Source: CALBPI01 sp039033695
Lineage (GTDB): Bacteria > Pseudomonadota > Gammaproteobacteria > Steroidobacterales > Woeseiaceae
Reading direction: 5' to 3'
Length of the DNA: 64,000 nucleotides
Assembly (NCBI GenBank): GCA_039033695.1
Contig: JBCCCC010000002.1
Coordinates: 23,544-87,543, forward strand
The position numbers and the translations under genes were made by a program. A model generated the notes under the pieces. The model was not told where the DNA came from. It saw only the letters and a list, made by a program, of their open reading frames with translations, and ran no database searches. Every line of letters starts with the position of its first letter. Position 1 is the stretch's first letter. Positions 1 to 8,332 of the stretch are shown piece after piece.

Positions 1-15
1 ATTGCTGCTGCTCAT
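1..15 (-). CDS. Start of an unidentified gene, cut by the window edge
   Basis: An ATG at 13-15 opens a minus-strand frame of which only five codons (MSSSN) lie in the window. A Shine-Dalgarno-like AAGGA sits 7 bases upstream and the deoC stop lies just before it, so this is probably the next gene of the deo operon. Typical partners would be deoA or cdd, but five residues cannot identify it. Confidence 0.45.
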
Positions 16-18
16 GGC

Positions 19-927
19 TCAGTCCTTGGAAAAATAATCGGCAGACTGGTAATGACCGGTCTGTTGTTTAACTAGTTGCATCAACACATCGTTAGCAAGC
101 GAGCTTGCACCAAACCGAAACCACGTGTTGTTCATCCAAGCCGGACCTAGCGTTTCATTGACCATCACAAGGTAGTGCAATGCCAGCTTTGCGTCCGATA
201 TGCCGCCAGCAGGTTTCATACCAACCATGCGCCCCGTTTTTCGGAAATGATCCGCAATAACTTGCAGCATGACCAATGTGACCGGCATGGTCGCCGCCGG
301 TTGAATCTTGCCGGTCGAGGTCTTGATGAAATCTGCACCCGCGGCAATCGCCAGTACGCTCGCCTGCTTGACGCGATCCAACGACCCCAACTCGCCCGTC
401 TCGAGAATCACCTTCAAGTGGGCATCACCACAAGCTTGTTTGACCGCGACGATTTCATCAAACACGGTTTGATAGTCGCCAGCGAGAAATGCACCACGGG
501 CAATCACCATATCAATCTCATCAGCGCCGGCGTCAACGGCAGCGCGCGTATCGTCAAGCTTGACCTGCAATGGCGCCTGGCCACTGGGAAATGCCGTCGA
601 CACCGATGCCACATTGATGCCGCTGTCGCCCAGCGCTTCGCGTGCGACCGCAACCATCGTCGGATACACACAAACAGCAGCCACATTCGGCAGATCCGGC
701 AAGCGATCGTGCAAATGCTGGGCTTTGGCACACAGCTGGCGCACCTTGCCGGGTGTATCGGCACCCTCGAGCGTCGTCAGGTCGATCATTGACAAGGTCA
801 ACTTCAGCCCCTGGATTTTTGCGTCCTTTTTGATCGATCGGCTACGAAAACGCGCGCAGCGCTCGTCGACACCGACGGTATCGACAGGCGCAACGCGAGA
901 CAGGTCAGGCAGGCGCAGGTCAGTCAC
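19..927 (-). CDS. deoC: Deoxyribose-phosphate aldolase
   Basis: Cleaves 2-deoxyribose-5-phosphate to glyceraldehyde-3-phosphate and acetaldehyde in the cytoplasm, the last step of deoxynucleoside breakdown. The Schiff-base lysine is visible in FIKTSTGK (about K202), and the second conserved lysine is in GMKPAGG (about K238). EIDMVI carries the acidic catalytic residues. At 302 residues it is longer than the E. coli enzyme (about 259) because of an N-terminal extension of roughly 30-40 residues. It starts with GTG, and the first 8 bases overlap the end of deoD, so the two genes are translationally coupled. Confidence 0.95.
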   Translation of the reverse strand: MTDLRLPDLSRVAPVDTVGVDERCARFRSRSIKKDAKIQGLKLTLSMIDLTTLEGADTPGKVRQLCAKAQHLHDRLPDLPNVAAVCVYPTMVAVAREALGDSGINVASVSTAFPSGQAPLQVKLDDTRAAVDAGADEIDMVIARGAFLAGDYQTVFDEIVAVKQACGDAHLKVILETGELGSLDRVKQASVLAIAAGADFIKTSTGKIQPAATMPVTLVMLQVIADHFRKTGRMVGMKPAGGISDAKLALHYLVMVNETLGPAWMNNTWFRFGASSLANDVLMQLVKQQTGHYQSADYFSKD

Positions 928-1633
928 ACGCGAGTACCGTATCCAAAGCGACTTTGATCATGTCATCGAACGTCGATGCGCGTTCGTCCGAAGTCAGTGC
1001 ATCGCCAGATCGGATGTCATCACTTACCGTACAAATTGCAAGCGCGGCCACGCCATGTTCCGCGCAGATGGGATACAACCCGGCGGCCTCCATTTCAACC
1101 CCGAGAATGTCAAACTTGGCCATCGTATCGAACATATCGAAATCCGGTGTATAGAACAGATCCGCGGAGAACAGATTGCCAACGTGGTAGCTGATGTCGT
1201 GGGCCGCGGCTGAATCTACCGCGGTGCGCAGCAGGTCGAAATCCGCGATGGCCGCGTAATCATAGCCGCCGAAGCGCATGCGATTGACGTTCGAATCGGT
1301 GCATGCACCGGCCCCAATAATGACGTCCCGCAGCGCGGTCTTGGCATTCACTGTCCCGCAACTCCCAACTCGAATGATGCGCTTGACGTCGTATTCTGTG
1401 ACCAGCTCAGTCACATAAATCGAGACGCTAGGGATACCCATACCGTGGGCCATGACAGACACAGGCTTGCCCTTGTAGGAACCAGTGAAGCCCAGCATGT
1501 TGCGTACATTCGTGACTTCCCGGGCATCATCCAGATAGGTATCGGCGATGTACTTTGCTCGCAGCGGATCGCCTGGCATTAGTACGCTTGGCGCGAAGTC
1601 GCCGTCGGAGGCGTTCATATGTTTGGTTGCCAT
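920..1633 (-). CDS. deoD: Purine nucleoside phosphorylase, DeoD type
   Basis: Phosphorolyses purine (deoxy)nucleosides to free base and (deoxy)ribose-1-phosphate. The protein is close to E. coli DeoD along its whole length: PGDPLRAKYIADT, the phosphate-binding RVGSCG, VEMEAAGLY for ribose binding, and the base-pocket region CTVSDDIRSGD. I use ATG at 1631-1633 (MATKH), giving 237 residues as in the family, with AAAAGG just upstream. A longer open frame starting at 1708 has no family support. It overlaps deoC by 8 bases and lies divergent to the amidohydrolase at 1851. Confidence 0.96.
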   Translation of the reverse strand: MATKHMNASDGDFAPSVLMPGDPLRAKYIADTYLDDAREVTNVRNMLGFTGSYKGKPVSVMAHGMGIPSVSIYVTELVTEYDVKRIIRVGSCGTVNAKTALRDVIIGAGACTDSNVNRMRFGGYDYAAIADFDLLRTAVDSAAAHDISYHVGNLFSADLFYTPDFDMFDTMAKFDILGVEMEAAGLYPICAEHGVAALAICTVSDDIRSGDALTSDERASTFDDMIKVALDTVLACD

Positions 1634-1850
1634 TGGCCTTTTGCTCGTAATCGGTACGGGTAGCCATGATACACGCAGGGCAAACAATCGGCAGCAGCTG
1701 CCACGCAAATCAAGGCACGATGGCCGGCTCTTATCGGCGCTTCTGCGTATCGCAACGATTCTAGCGACAGCTCAGCCGGCCGAGTCGGTAGCCCGCGATC
1801 GCACCCAATCTCGGCTACAATTGTCATTTGCAGCAAAAGGCAGGATCCCA

Positions 1851-3257
1851 ATGACAAGAAAGCTCATCGCAGTGTTCGTCATCATGATTAGCACAACCGG
1901 CTGCCATACGAGTGACTCAGCTGACGCCGACCAACGTCTCGCAATCGACCTGATTATCGAGGGCGATCATGTACTGACAATGGCAGGGCCTAGCATCGAG
2001 AATGGCGCCGTGGCGATTGATGATGGTGAAATCCTTGCGGTGGCGGGCGCGGACGAGATCAACGATAGGTTCAGGGCGGACGAGACGCTGCCGGGCGCCG
2101 GCAGAATCGTGATGCCTGGACTCGTCAACGGCCATACCCACGCAGCGATGTCGCTGCTTCGCGGTATCGCCGATGATCTGGAGCTCATGCAATGGCTCAA
2201 CGAGTTCATCTTTCCGGCTGAGGTTCGCTTCGTTGACGAGGAATTCGTTGCTGTTGGCACGCGCCTGGCATGTTGGGAGATGATTCGCGGTGGGACTACC
2301 AGTTTTGTCGACATGTATTACTTTCCGGACGCGGTAGCCGAGACCGTCGTCGACTGCGGTCTGCGGGCCGTCGTCGTGCCCTCTGTCATCGAGCAAAAGA
2401 GCCCGGATGCGCAGAATGGCGATCAGTCTCTAACGCAGGCCGAGGACTTTGCGCGGCGCTGGCGCGACAAGCATCCGCGCATCATTCCCGCCATCGGTGC
2501 CCACTCGGTCTACACAATCAGCGAAGCGGGTCTTGCGCGTATTCAGTCGTCAGCCGCGACGCTCGGCGTCCCTGTCAGCATTCACGTGTCGGAATCGCGC
2601 GCGGAAATCGACGCCACGCGTGCCCAATATGAGCGCACACCAGTGGAACTACTGCATAGCCTCGGCTATTTCAACGGTCCATTGATTGCCGCGCACATGG
2701 TCTATCCGACAAGCGATGACATCGCTTTGCTGGCCAAGAAGCGCGTCGGCGTTGTGCACAATCCGACATCGAATATGAAACTCGCCTCAGGTGTATCGCC
2801 GGTCGATAGCATGCTGGATGCCGGCGTTCTGGTCGGCCTTGGCACTGACGGTGCGGCCAGCAATAACGATCTCGACATGTGGGAAGAGATACGCCTGGCG
2901 TCATTTCTGGCCAAGGTTACGAGCGACGACCCGACCGCATTACCGGCCGCTACGGTGCTTGAAATGGCAACGATTGGGGGTGCCCGGGCTATCGGTCTGG
3001 CGGACAGCGTTGGCAGCCTCGAACCTGGAAAACGCGCAGACCTGATTCAGATCGACACCTCGTCGTTGTCACAAGCGCCCGTCTATCGGCCACTGTCGCA
3101 TTTGGCCTATGTGGCCGATGAACACGATGTCGTAACCACGGTCGTCGATGGTCAGGTCCTGATGCGAGACCGCCAGGTGCTGACGATTGATGCAGACGTG
3201 CTTCGCGACGACGTCGATCGCATCAGCCGACGCATTGCCGACGCGCTCGTGAACTAG
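1851..3257 (+). CDS. Lipoprotein amidohydrolase, MtaD/SAH-deaminase-like
   Basis: A 468-residue metal-dependent hydrolase of the TRZ/ATZ/MtaD group, whose known members deaminate 5'-methylthioadenosine, S-adenosylhomocysteine, guanine or triazines. Metal ligands are visible: HxH in NGHTHAA, H in GAHSVYT, H in IHVSES and D in GTDGAASNNDLD. The start at 1851 gives a short signal peptide with the lipobox STTGC, so the mature enzyme should be a periplasm-facing lipoprotein, unusual in a mostly cytosolic family. It lies between deoD and deoB, which suggests a nucleoside or base substrate, but this is inference. A longer frame upstream (from 1548) overlaps deoD and is rejected. Confidence 0.85.
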   Translation: MTRKLIAVFVIMISTTGCHTSDSADADQRLAIDLIIEGDHVLTMAGPSIENGAVAIDDGEILAVAGADEINDRFRADETLPGAGRIVMPGLVNGHTHAAMSLLRGIADDLELMQWLNEFIFPAEVRFVDEEFVAVGTRLACWEMIRGGTTSFVDMYYFPDAVAETVVDCGLRAVVVPSVIEQKSPDAQNGDQSLTQAEDFARRWRDKHPRIIPAIGAHSVYTISEAGLARIQSSAATLGVPVSIHVSESRAEIDATRAQYERTPVELLHSLGYFNGPLIAAHMVYPTSDDIALLAKKRVGVVHNPTSNMKLASGVSPVDSMLDAGVLVGLGTDGAASNNDLDMWEEIRLASFLAKVTSDDPTALPAATVLEMATIGGARAIGLADSVGSLEPGKRADLIQIDTSSLSQAPVYRPLSHLAYVADEHDVVTTVVDGQVLMRDRQVLTIDADVLRDDVDRISRRIADALVN

Positions 3258-3261
3258 GAAA

Positions 3262-3282
3262 TTGGCCGCACGCGCCGGCCAA
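3262..3282. terminator. Hairpin between convergent genes
   Basis: A perfect 7-bp inverted repeat (TTGGCCG / CGGCCAA) with a 7-base loop lies between the ends of the amidohydrolase and deoB genes. There is no T-run on either side, so it may be a weak bidirectional terminator or an RNA-end stabiliser. Confidence 0.4.
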
Positions 3283-3299
3283 CCGGCGCCGCGCCGCGG

Positions 3300-4523
3300 T
3301 CATGCCGCCGCAAGAAACGAGGCGCCGTAGTCCAGCCGCGGCAAATCAAAGTACACGGCCAAAGTCTGCCCAATATCTGCAAAGCTATCGCGCAAGCCGA
3401 TGCTGCCGTTGGGTATACCACCGCCGACCGCGAGCACGGGAATATGTTCGCGGGTGTGATCGCTGCCAGGCCAGGTTGGGTCACAACCATGATCCGCACA
3501 CAAGATCATTAAGTCGTCAGCAGACATTGCCGCGCGTAGTTCCGGCAATCTCGCATCAAACGCTTCAAGCGCAGTCGCGTAACCTTCGACATCGCGGCGG
3601 TGACCATAAAGCATGTCAAAGTCGACCAAATTGGTGAACACGATGGAGCGATCGCCGGCCGTTTGCATTGCCTGCAGCGTCGCATCGATCAATGCCTCGT
3701 TCCCAGTCGCCTTGATCTTCCGACTGATGCCTTGATGCGCAAATATGTCACTGATTTTGCCAACGCTGATCACCTCACCGCCCGCCGTGACTAACTGATC
3801 CAGTACCGTCGGTGCATGCGGCGGCACCGTCAGATCACGACGATTGCCGGTTCGCACATAGCTACTGGCATCATCGCCGACAAACGGGCGCGCGATGACA
3901 CGCCCGATCTTGTACTCGTCAACCAGCTCACGCGCTAAGGCTGAAATCTCGTACAACCGCTCGAGGCCAAAGTGCTCCTCGTGCGCCGCGATCTGGAACA
4001 CACTGTCGGCCGACGTATAGACAATCGGCTTGCCGCTACGGCAATGCTCATCGCCCAATTCAGCAATAATGGTCGTTCCTGAGGCGTGGCAATTGCCCAA
4101 CACACCAGGCAACCCGGCACGGTCGATGAATGCATCGAGCAACGCGTCGGGAAACGACCGCTCGCGATCACTGAAATAGCCCCAATCAAACAGCACCGGC
4201 ACGCCCGCGATCTCCCAGTGCCCAGACGGCGTGTCCTTGCCACTGCTCAATTCACGCGCACCGCCAAATGCGCCGACCAGCTTGCTATCAGACACTTCGC
4301 CATCTGGCCACTGACCGCTCGCTTGCCGGGCCGCATGCATCAGGCCCATTGCGGTCAAGTTCGGCAACGTCAATGGTTGCGCGCGCTCGCCACGCTCAAA
4401 CGCAGCACGGCAGTGTCTTGCAATGCTGCCGAGCGTGTCCGCGCCGACATCACCAAAGCGATCCGCATCGGGCGTGGCGCCAATGCCAAAAGAATCCAGG
4501 ACGATGATGGTTGCTCTGCGCAT
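3300..4523 (-). CDS. deoB: Phosphopentomutase
   Basis: Interconverts (deoxy)ribose-1-phosphate and (deoxy)ribose-5-phosphate, linking DeoD to DeoC. It belongs to the alkaline-phosphatase-like metalloenzymes. N-terminal VLDSFGIGATPDADR carries the first metal ligand, GKDTPSGHWEIAGVP holds the phosphorylated threonine, and ADHGCDPTW...DHTREHIP gives the remaining ligands. The ATG at 4521-4523 (MRRATIIVLD) gives 407 residues, the same length as E. coli DeoB. An in-frame extension to 4571 is not supported. It is convergent with the amidohydrolase and divergent from the oxidoreductase at 4684. Confidence 0.96.
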   Translation of the reverse strand: MRRATIIVLDSFGIGATPDADRFGDVGADTLGSIARHCRAAFERGERAQPLTLPNLTAMGLMHAARQASGQWPDGEVSDSKLVGAFGGARELSSGKDTPSGHWEIAGVPVLFDWGYFSDRERSFPDALLDAFIDRAGLPGVLGNCHASGTTIIAELGDEHCRSGKPIVYTSADSVFQIAAHEEHFGLERLYEISALARELVDEYKIGRVIARPFVGDDASSYVRTGNRRDLTVPPHAPTVLDQLVTAGGEVISVGKISDIFAHQGISRKIKATGNEALIDATLQAMQTAGDRSIVFTNLVDFDMLYGHRRDVEGYATALEAFDARLPELRAAMSADDLMILCADHGCDPTWPGSDHTREHIPVLAVGGGIPNGSIGLRDSFADIGQTLAVYFDLPRLDYGASFLAAA

Positions 4524-4683
4524 AGTTACTCCCGTCAACCTGCAGTCGCGCTGTGCGCGGAAAACTCGCATAATAGTCGGCTGAATAGGCGCTCACCGCA
4601 ACTTCAACCCGTGTTCGGCGCGCCCGGCTGCAGACAACTGAGACAATCGATTAGCGCCGACAATCCGGCGATAAGGCTTTCGC

Positions 4684-5946
4684 ATGACCCAGACTGAACG
4701 AGAATTTGACGTCATTATACTTGGTGCGACCGGGTTTACCGGCCGTCTGGTCGCAGAACATTTGCTCTCAACCTATGGCGTCGACGGTCCGTTGCGATGG
4801 GCCATCGCCGGTCGCAGCGAAGAGAAACTGACCGCGATCCGTGACCAGTTGGGCAAGAAGGCGCGCAAGCTGGCGATCCTGGTCGCGGACAGCCATGACC
4901 CGCAATCCTTGCGCGAGCTTGCCGTGCGCACCAAAGTGATCGCAACTACCGTGGGACCCTATGCCCTGCATGGCAGCGATCTGGTTGCTGCCTGTGCGCG
5001 CAACGGCACGCACTATTGCGACCTTGCTGGCGAAGTACCCTGGATGCGACGAATGATCGACGCCCATCACGCAACGGCCAAGCGGTCAGGTGCATTGATT
5101 GTGCATTGTTGCGGCTTCGACTCAATACCTTCGGATCTCGGCGTATGGTTTATGCAGAAGGAGGCGCAAGCACGGTTTGGCCAACCGTTGCAGCGGGTCC
5201 ACTACTATCTCAAGGCAGCCAGTGGCGGTCTGAGTGGGGGCACTGCAGCCAGCATGATGGAGGTCGCCGGTGAGGCGCAGCGCGACCGGCGCGTGCTTAA
5301 GCTGTTGGCCGACCCGTATGCTTTGAACCCGCGTGCGTCGCGCCGCGGTGACGACCGCGCCGATGCGCTCGGGATAAGCAAAGACGAATTACTGGACGCC
5401 TGGGTCGCCCCGTTTTTGATGGCGGGCATCAACACGCGCGTGGTGCGTCGCACAAATGCCTTACTAGGCAACGCTTACGGCGACGATTTCCGATACGCCG
5501 AATTCACGGCTGCCGGCAGCGGCCTGGTCGGACTTGCCAAGGCTGCGGCGATAAGTGGCGGCATGGGCGCGCTCATGGTCGGTGCGGCGTTGCCACCTAC
5601 CCGCGCACTGCTACGCCGCTTCGTATTCCCCCAACAAGGAGACGGTCCGAACGCCGAAGAGCGCAAGCGTGGCTTCTTCAAGATTGAGCTGGCAGGTATC
5701 GACAGCGAAGGTCGCATCTTGCGCGGCACCGCCACCGGCAAGCGCGACCCCGGCTACGGATGCACCAGCCGCATGCTTGGGGAGTCAGCCGTTTGCCTGG
5801 CGAATCTGGCCACGCGCCACCCTGACGACCCCGGCGGCTTTTCGACGCCCGCAGCCGCGATGGGCGATGCGCTGGTCGAACGACTGGCGCGCAATGCCGA
5901 TGTCAGCTTCCAAATCACAGGCACCGAAGATCTGGCGCTGGATTAG
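4684..5946 (+). CDS. Saccharopine dehydrogenase-like NAD(P)-binding oxidoreductase
   Basis: A 420-residue protein with an N-terminal Rossmann fold; the dinucleotide motif is ILGATGFTGRLVAEHL (residues about 10-26). The overall plan (DLAGEVPW, VHCCGFDSIPSDLG, KAASGGLSGGTAASM) matches the SCCPDH/trans-acting enoyl reductase family, known from mycobacterial lipid synthesis and eukaryotic SCCPDH. The natural substrate here cannot be told. No partner polyketide or lipid gene is adjacent. The gene is convergent with the response regulator at 5955, only 8 bases away. Confidence 0.85.
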   Translation: MTQTEREFDVIILGATGFTGRLVAEHLLSTYGVDGPLRWAIAGRSEEKLTAIRDQLGKKARKLAILVADSHDPQSLRELAVRTKVIATTVGPYALHGSDLVAACARNGTHYCDLAGEVPWMRRMIDAHHATAKRSGALIVHCCGFDSIPSDLGVWFMQKEAQARFGQPLQRVHYYLKAASGGLSGGTAASMMEVAGEAQRDRRVLKLLADPYALNPRASRRGDDRADALGISKDELLDAWVAPFLMAGINTRVVRRTNALLGNAYGDDFRYAEFTAAGSGLVGLAKAAAISGGMGALMVGAALPPTRALLRRFVFPQQGDGPNAEERKRGFFKIELAGIDSEGRILRGTATGKRDPGYGCTSRMLGESAVCLANLATRHPDDPGGFSTPAAAMGDALVERLARNADVSFQITGTEDLALD

Positions 5947-5958
5947 ACTGCCGTCTAA
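5943..5958. terminator. Short inverted repeat spanning both convergent stop codons
   Basis: TTAGAC and GTCTAA form a perfect 6-bp inverted repeat with a 4-base loop; each arm contains the TAG stop of one of the two convergent genes. It has no T-tract, so a terminator role is only possible. Confidence 0.3.
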
Positions 5959-7142
5959 CCGGTCGCGTGCAGCAGGTTTTCTGTTTGCGTCTGGCTGTCG
6001 GCAACACTGACCTTGAACGGCTTGCTCAGATTGCCCTCCTCATAGAAGCGGTTAAGATGCTCGAGAATCGCATCGGTGACCTCCTGCCCTTCGCACACAA
6101 GCAAACTACCGAAATCGCTTGCGACATCTTGCTCTATGCGCATGCCCACCGCTAACTCTGGCGGCGTCAACGTACGACTGGACAATCTGGCGCTGGTCGG
6201 CGGACGTGCGCCCAACATCTGCAGCATGCGCGGATCAAATTGCTGACGCCGCGAACGCAACTCCTCGTACAGCTCCTCCTCGTCATAGCCGCGTGATCGC
6301 AACGCATCATGTGCCAGGACGAAGTGCAATGCGCGCGCGCCCAGCGGTATCGCCTCGGCTTTAACCGCATCCACAGGATAACCGCCGCCATCGTAATGCT
6401 TATGCTGATAGGCAACGATCTTCGCGACCTGCTCCATGCGTGGGACGTTTTCCAACAACGCTGCCGCGCGGGTCGCCGATGCCTCGTATTGCGTTTGTTC
6501 GCTCTCGGTGAGTATCTCTCCGGCATTTACCTTCAGTTGCAACTCCATCGGGATGGTCAGACTGCCCAATTGTGACAACATCGTCGCGGTTTCGATTTCC
6601 CACCGTTCTGTGGCCGTCAAGTCGTCGCGATCCTCAACCAACTGCGCCACTCGCATCTTCAACCGGCAAGTGCGCCCAAACGCTTCAGGCCGCGCCAGCG
6701 ACAACAACTCGGTCAATACCGCAAGACTACCCTTTAGGGTTTGCTCCATGAGTTCTTGTTCGGCCGTTTGCAGTTGGTATTGGCGCAAGCCTTGGTGGAC
6801 CACCTGACGCAACACGCCGATATCACATGGCTTGGTCAGGAATCGAAACACCTCGCCGTCATTCACGGCGGCCATTGCCGTTTCCTGGTCAGAGTTACCC
6901 GTGAGCATCACGCGCACCGAGTCCGGTGAAAGCTGCTTGGCCGCTTGCAGAAAATCTACGCCACTCATGCCCGGCATGCGCATGTCGGAGACAATCATTG
7001 CAAAGGATGCCTCGGCATGGATGGCTTGCAGCCCGGCCTCAGGTCCAACGGCGGTCACCACGTCAAAGTCCTTTCGAATCGCCCGCTTGATTGCCTGCAG
7101 AATATTCGGCTCATCATCAACAAATAGTACGCGCCGGTTCAT
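5955..7142 (-). CDS. Response regulator with degenerate HD-GYP domain
   Basis: A 395-residue protein: receiver domain (1-120; acidic pair in FVDDE, phosphoacceptor D53 in VSDMRMP, lysine in LTKPC), then an HD-GYP-type domain (about 130-330) and a C-terminal tail. The GYP signature is kept (YDGGGYP, about 250-256), but the HD dyad is lost: the HDIGK position reads SQLGS (190-194), and the usual HP.IG motif is also missing. Metal binding and c-di-GMP hydrolysis are therefore unlikely, suggesting a binding or scaffold role. The ATG at 7140-7142 overlaps the upstream stop by 4 bases, so it is the last gene of the kinase operon. Confidence 0.88.
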   Translation of the reverse strand: MNRRVLFVDDEPNILQAIKRAIRKDFDVVTAVGPEAGLQAIHAEASFAMIVSDMRMPGMSGVDFLQAAKQLSPDSVRVMLTGNSDQETAMAAVNDGEVFRFLTKPCDIGVLRQVVHQGLRQYQLQTAEQELMEQTLKGSLAVLTELLSLARPEAFGRTCRLKMRVAQLVEDRDDLTATERWEIETATMLSQLGSLTIPMELQLKVNAGEILTESEQTQYEASATRAAALLENVPRMEQVAKIVAYQHKHYDGGGYPVDAVKAEAIPLGARALHFVLAHDALRSRGYDEEELYEELRSRRQQFDPRMLQMLGARPPTSARLSSRTLTPPELAVGMRIEQDVASDFGSLLVCEGQEVTDAILEHLNRFYEEGNLSKPFKVSVADSQTQTENLLHATG

Positions 7143-8332
7143 GCTGCATCCTTTGCCGGATTCATCCCGGCTGCCAGTGCTCGCCATTGTTCAATGGCAT
7201 CGCCAAAACCAAGCCCCTCGATCCACTCGACGTTCAGTGCAATTGATGTGTCGCCCGAGGCCTCGCAGACGAGCGCCTTGGCGACATGCACAGCGACCAT
7301 CGGCGCAAAGTGCTCAACCGGCGCCGCCGCTGGCTCATGGTGGTAGACAATTGCCTCAATGATGCCGTCAGACAGCCCCCAAAGCCCCAGCAGATACCCA
7401 CCGACCTCGCCTTGCGTGACGCCAAATACCTCTCGCTCAGCGACGCTCGGTGCCTCGCCCGCGGCGACTGACTGCAGGGCACGCTGGTACTCGGCACCAA
7501 GCTCGGATGCCATGATCAATTTGCCAAGCTCATGCAGCATGCCGGCCTGAAACGCTTCATCAATGACGACCTTGTTCTCCGAATGCCCGCGTGCGATCGC
7601 TTTGGCCAGTTGGGCAACCTGCTGCGCGTGACGCATCAGCGATTCAGCATTCAACTCGCATTCAGTGCTCGAAAACTCCTTGAATGCCGATTCGGACAAG
7701 ACCAGCGAGCGAATCACGTCCATACCGAGGTATGAGACCGCCTGATCTATGCTGCCAACGTGGCGACGCAAACCGAAGAATGCCGAGTTGACTAGTTGCA
7801 ACAGCTTTGCGCTCATCGCCAAGTCCTGGCCAACGATGTGCGCGATCTGCGACATCGCGGGCTCATCCTTACCCATTTCTTCGTTAAGCTTCTGATAGAT
7901 CTCCGGCACGCTCGGCAATTGCCCAATTTGCGCCGTGATGCGCTGCAAACGCTCGCTCTGCATCATGTCGCGCAACTGACACGTGCGCAAGACCGTTGCC
8001 CGCAGCATATCCGCATCGCAAGGCTTGGCTAAGAACTGATGCGTTGCAGCGACGGAGCGAATCGCCATTTCCTGCTCGGCGTGGCCGGACAGGATAATGC
8101 GCGCGGTTGATGGGTAACGTTCGCGCACCTGCGCCATTAGATAGGCACCGTCATGCTGCGGCATGCGCATGTCACTGACGACGACATCGAACGGTTCGGT
8201 GTCCATTGTCTCCAAGGCTTTTAGGGCACTGTCCGCGAAATGCATCTCCCATTCGTGTCGCATTGGCCTGAGCATCCGTTTTAGGCCTGACAATATATTC
8301 TGCTCGTCGTCCACGAAAATGATGCGCTTCAT
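7139..8332 (-). CDS. Response regulator with HDOD domain
   Basis: A 397-residue protein with an N-terminal receiver (FVDDE; phosphoacceptor D54 in VSDMRMP; LAKPC lysine) followed by an HDOD domain (about 135-330), recognisable from LPSVPEIYQKL, VGQDLAMSAKLLQLVNSAFF, SIDQAVSYLGMDVIRSLVL and AGMLHELGKL. HDOD domains are non-catalytic relatives of HD phosphohydrolases found in signalling proteins. It overlaps the kinase gene and the next regulator by 4 bases each (ATGA), which implies a tightly coupled three-gene operon with the kinase as probable phosphodonor. Confidence 0.9.
   Translation of the reverse strand: MKRIIFVDDEQNILSGLKRMLRPMRHEWEMHFADSALKALETMDTEPFDVVVSDMRMPQHDGAYLMAQVRERYPSTARIILSGHAEQEMAIRSVAATHQFLAKPCDADMLRATVLRTCQLRDMMQSERLQRITAQIGQLPSVPEIYQKLNEEMGKDEPAMSQIAHIVGQDLAMSAKLLQLVNSAFFGLRRHVGSIDQAVSYLGMDVIRSLVLSESAFKEFSSTECELNAESLMRHAQQVAQLAKAIARGHSENKVVIDEAFQAGMLHELGKLIMASELGAEYQRALQSVAAGEAPSVAEREVFGVTQGEVGGYLLGLWGLSDGIIEAIVYHHEPAAAPVEHFAPMVAVHVAKALVCEASGDTSIALNVEWIEGLGFGDAIEQWRALAAGMNPAKDAA

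Noticed and set aside
1548..1850. N-terminal extension of the amidohydrolase
   Set aside because: It overlaps the deoD start on the other strand and would bury the lipobox signal at 1851.
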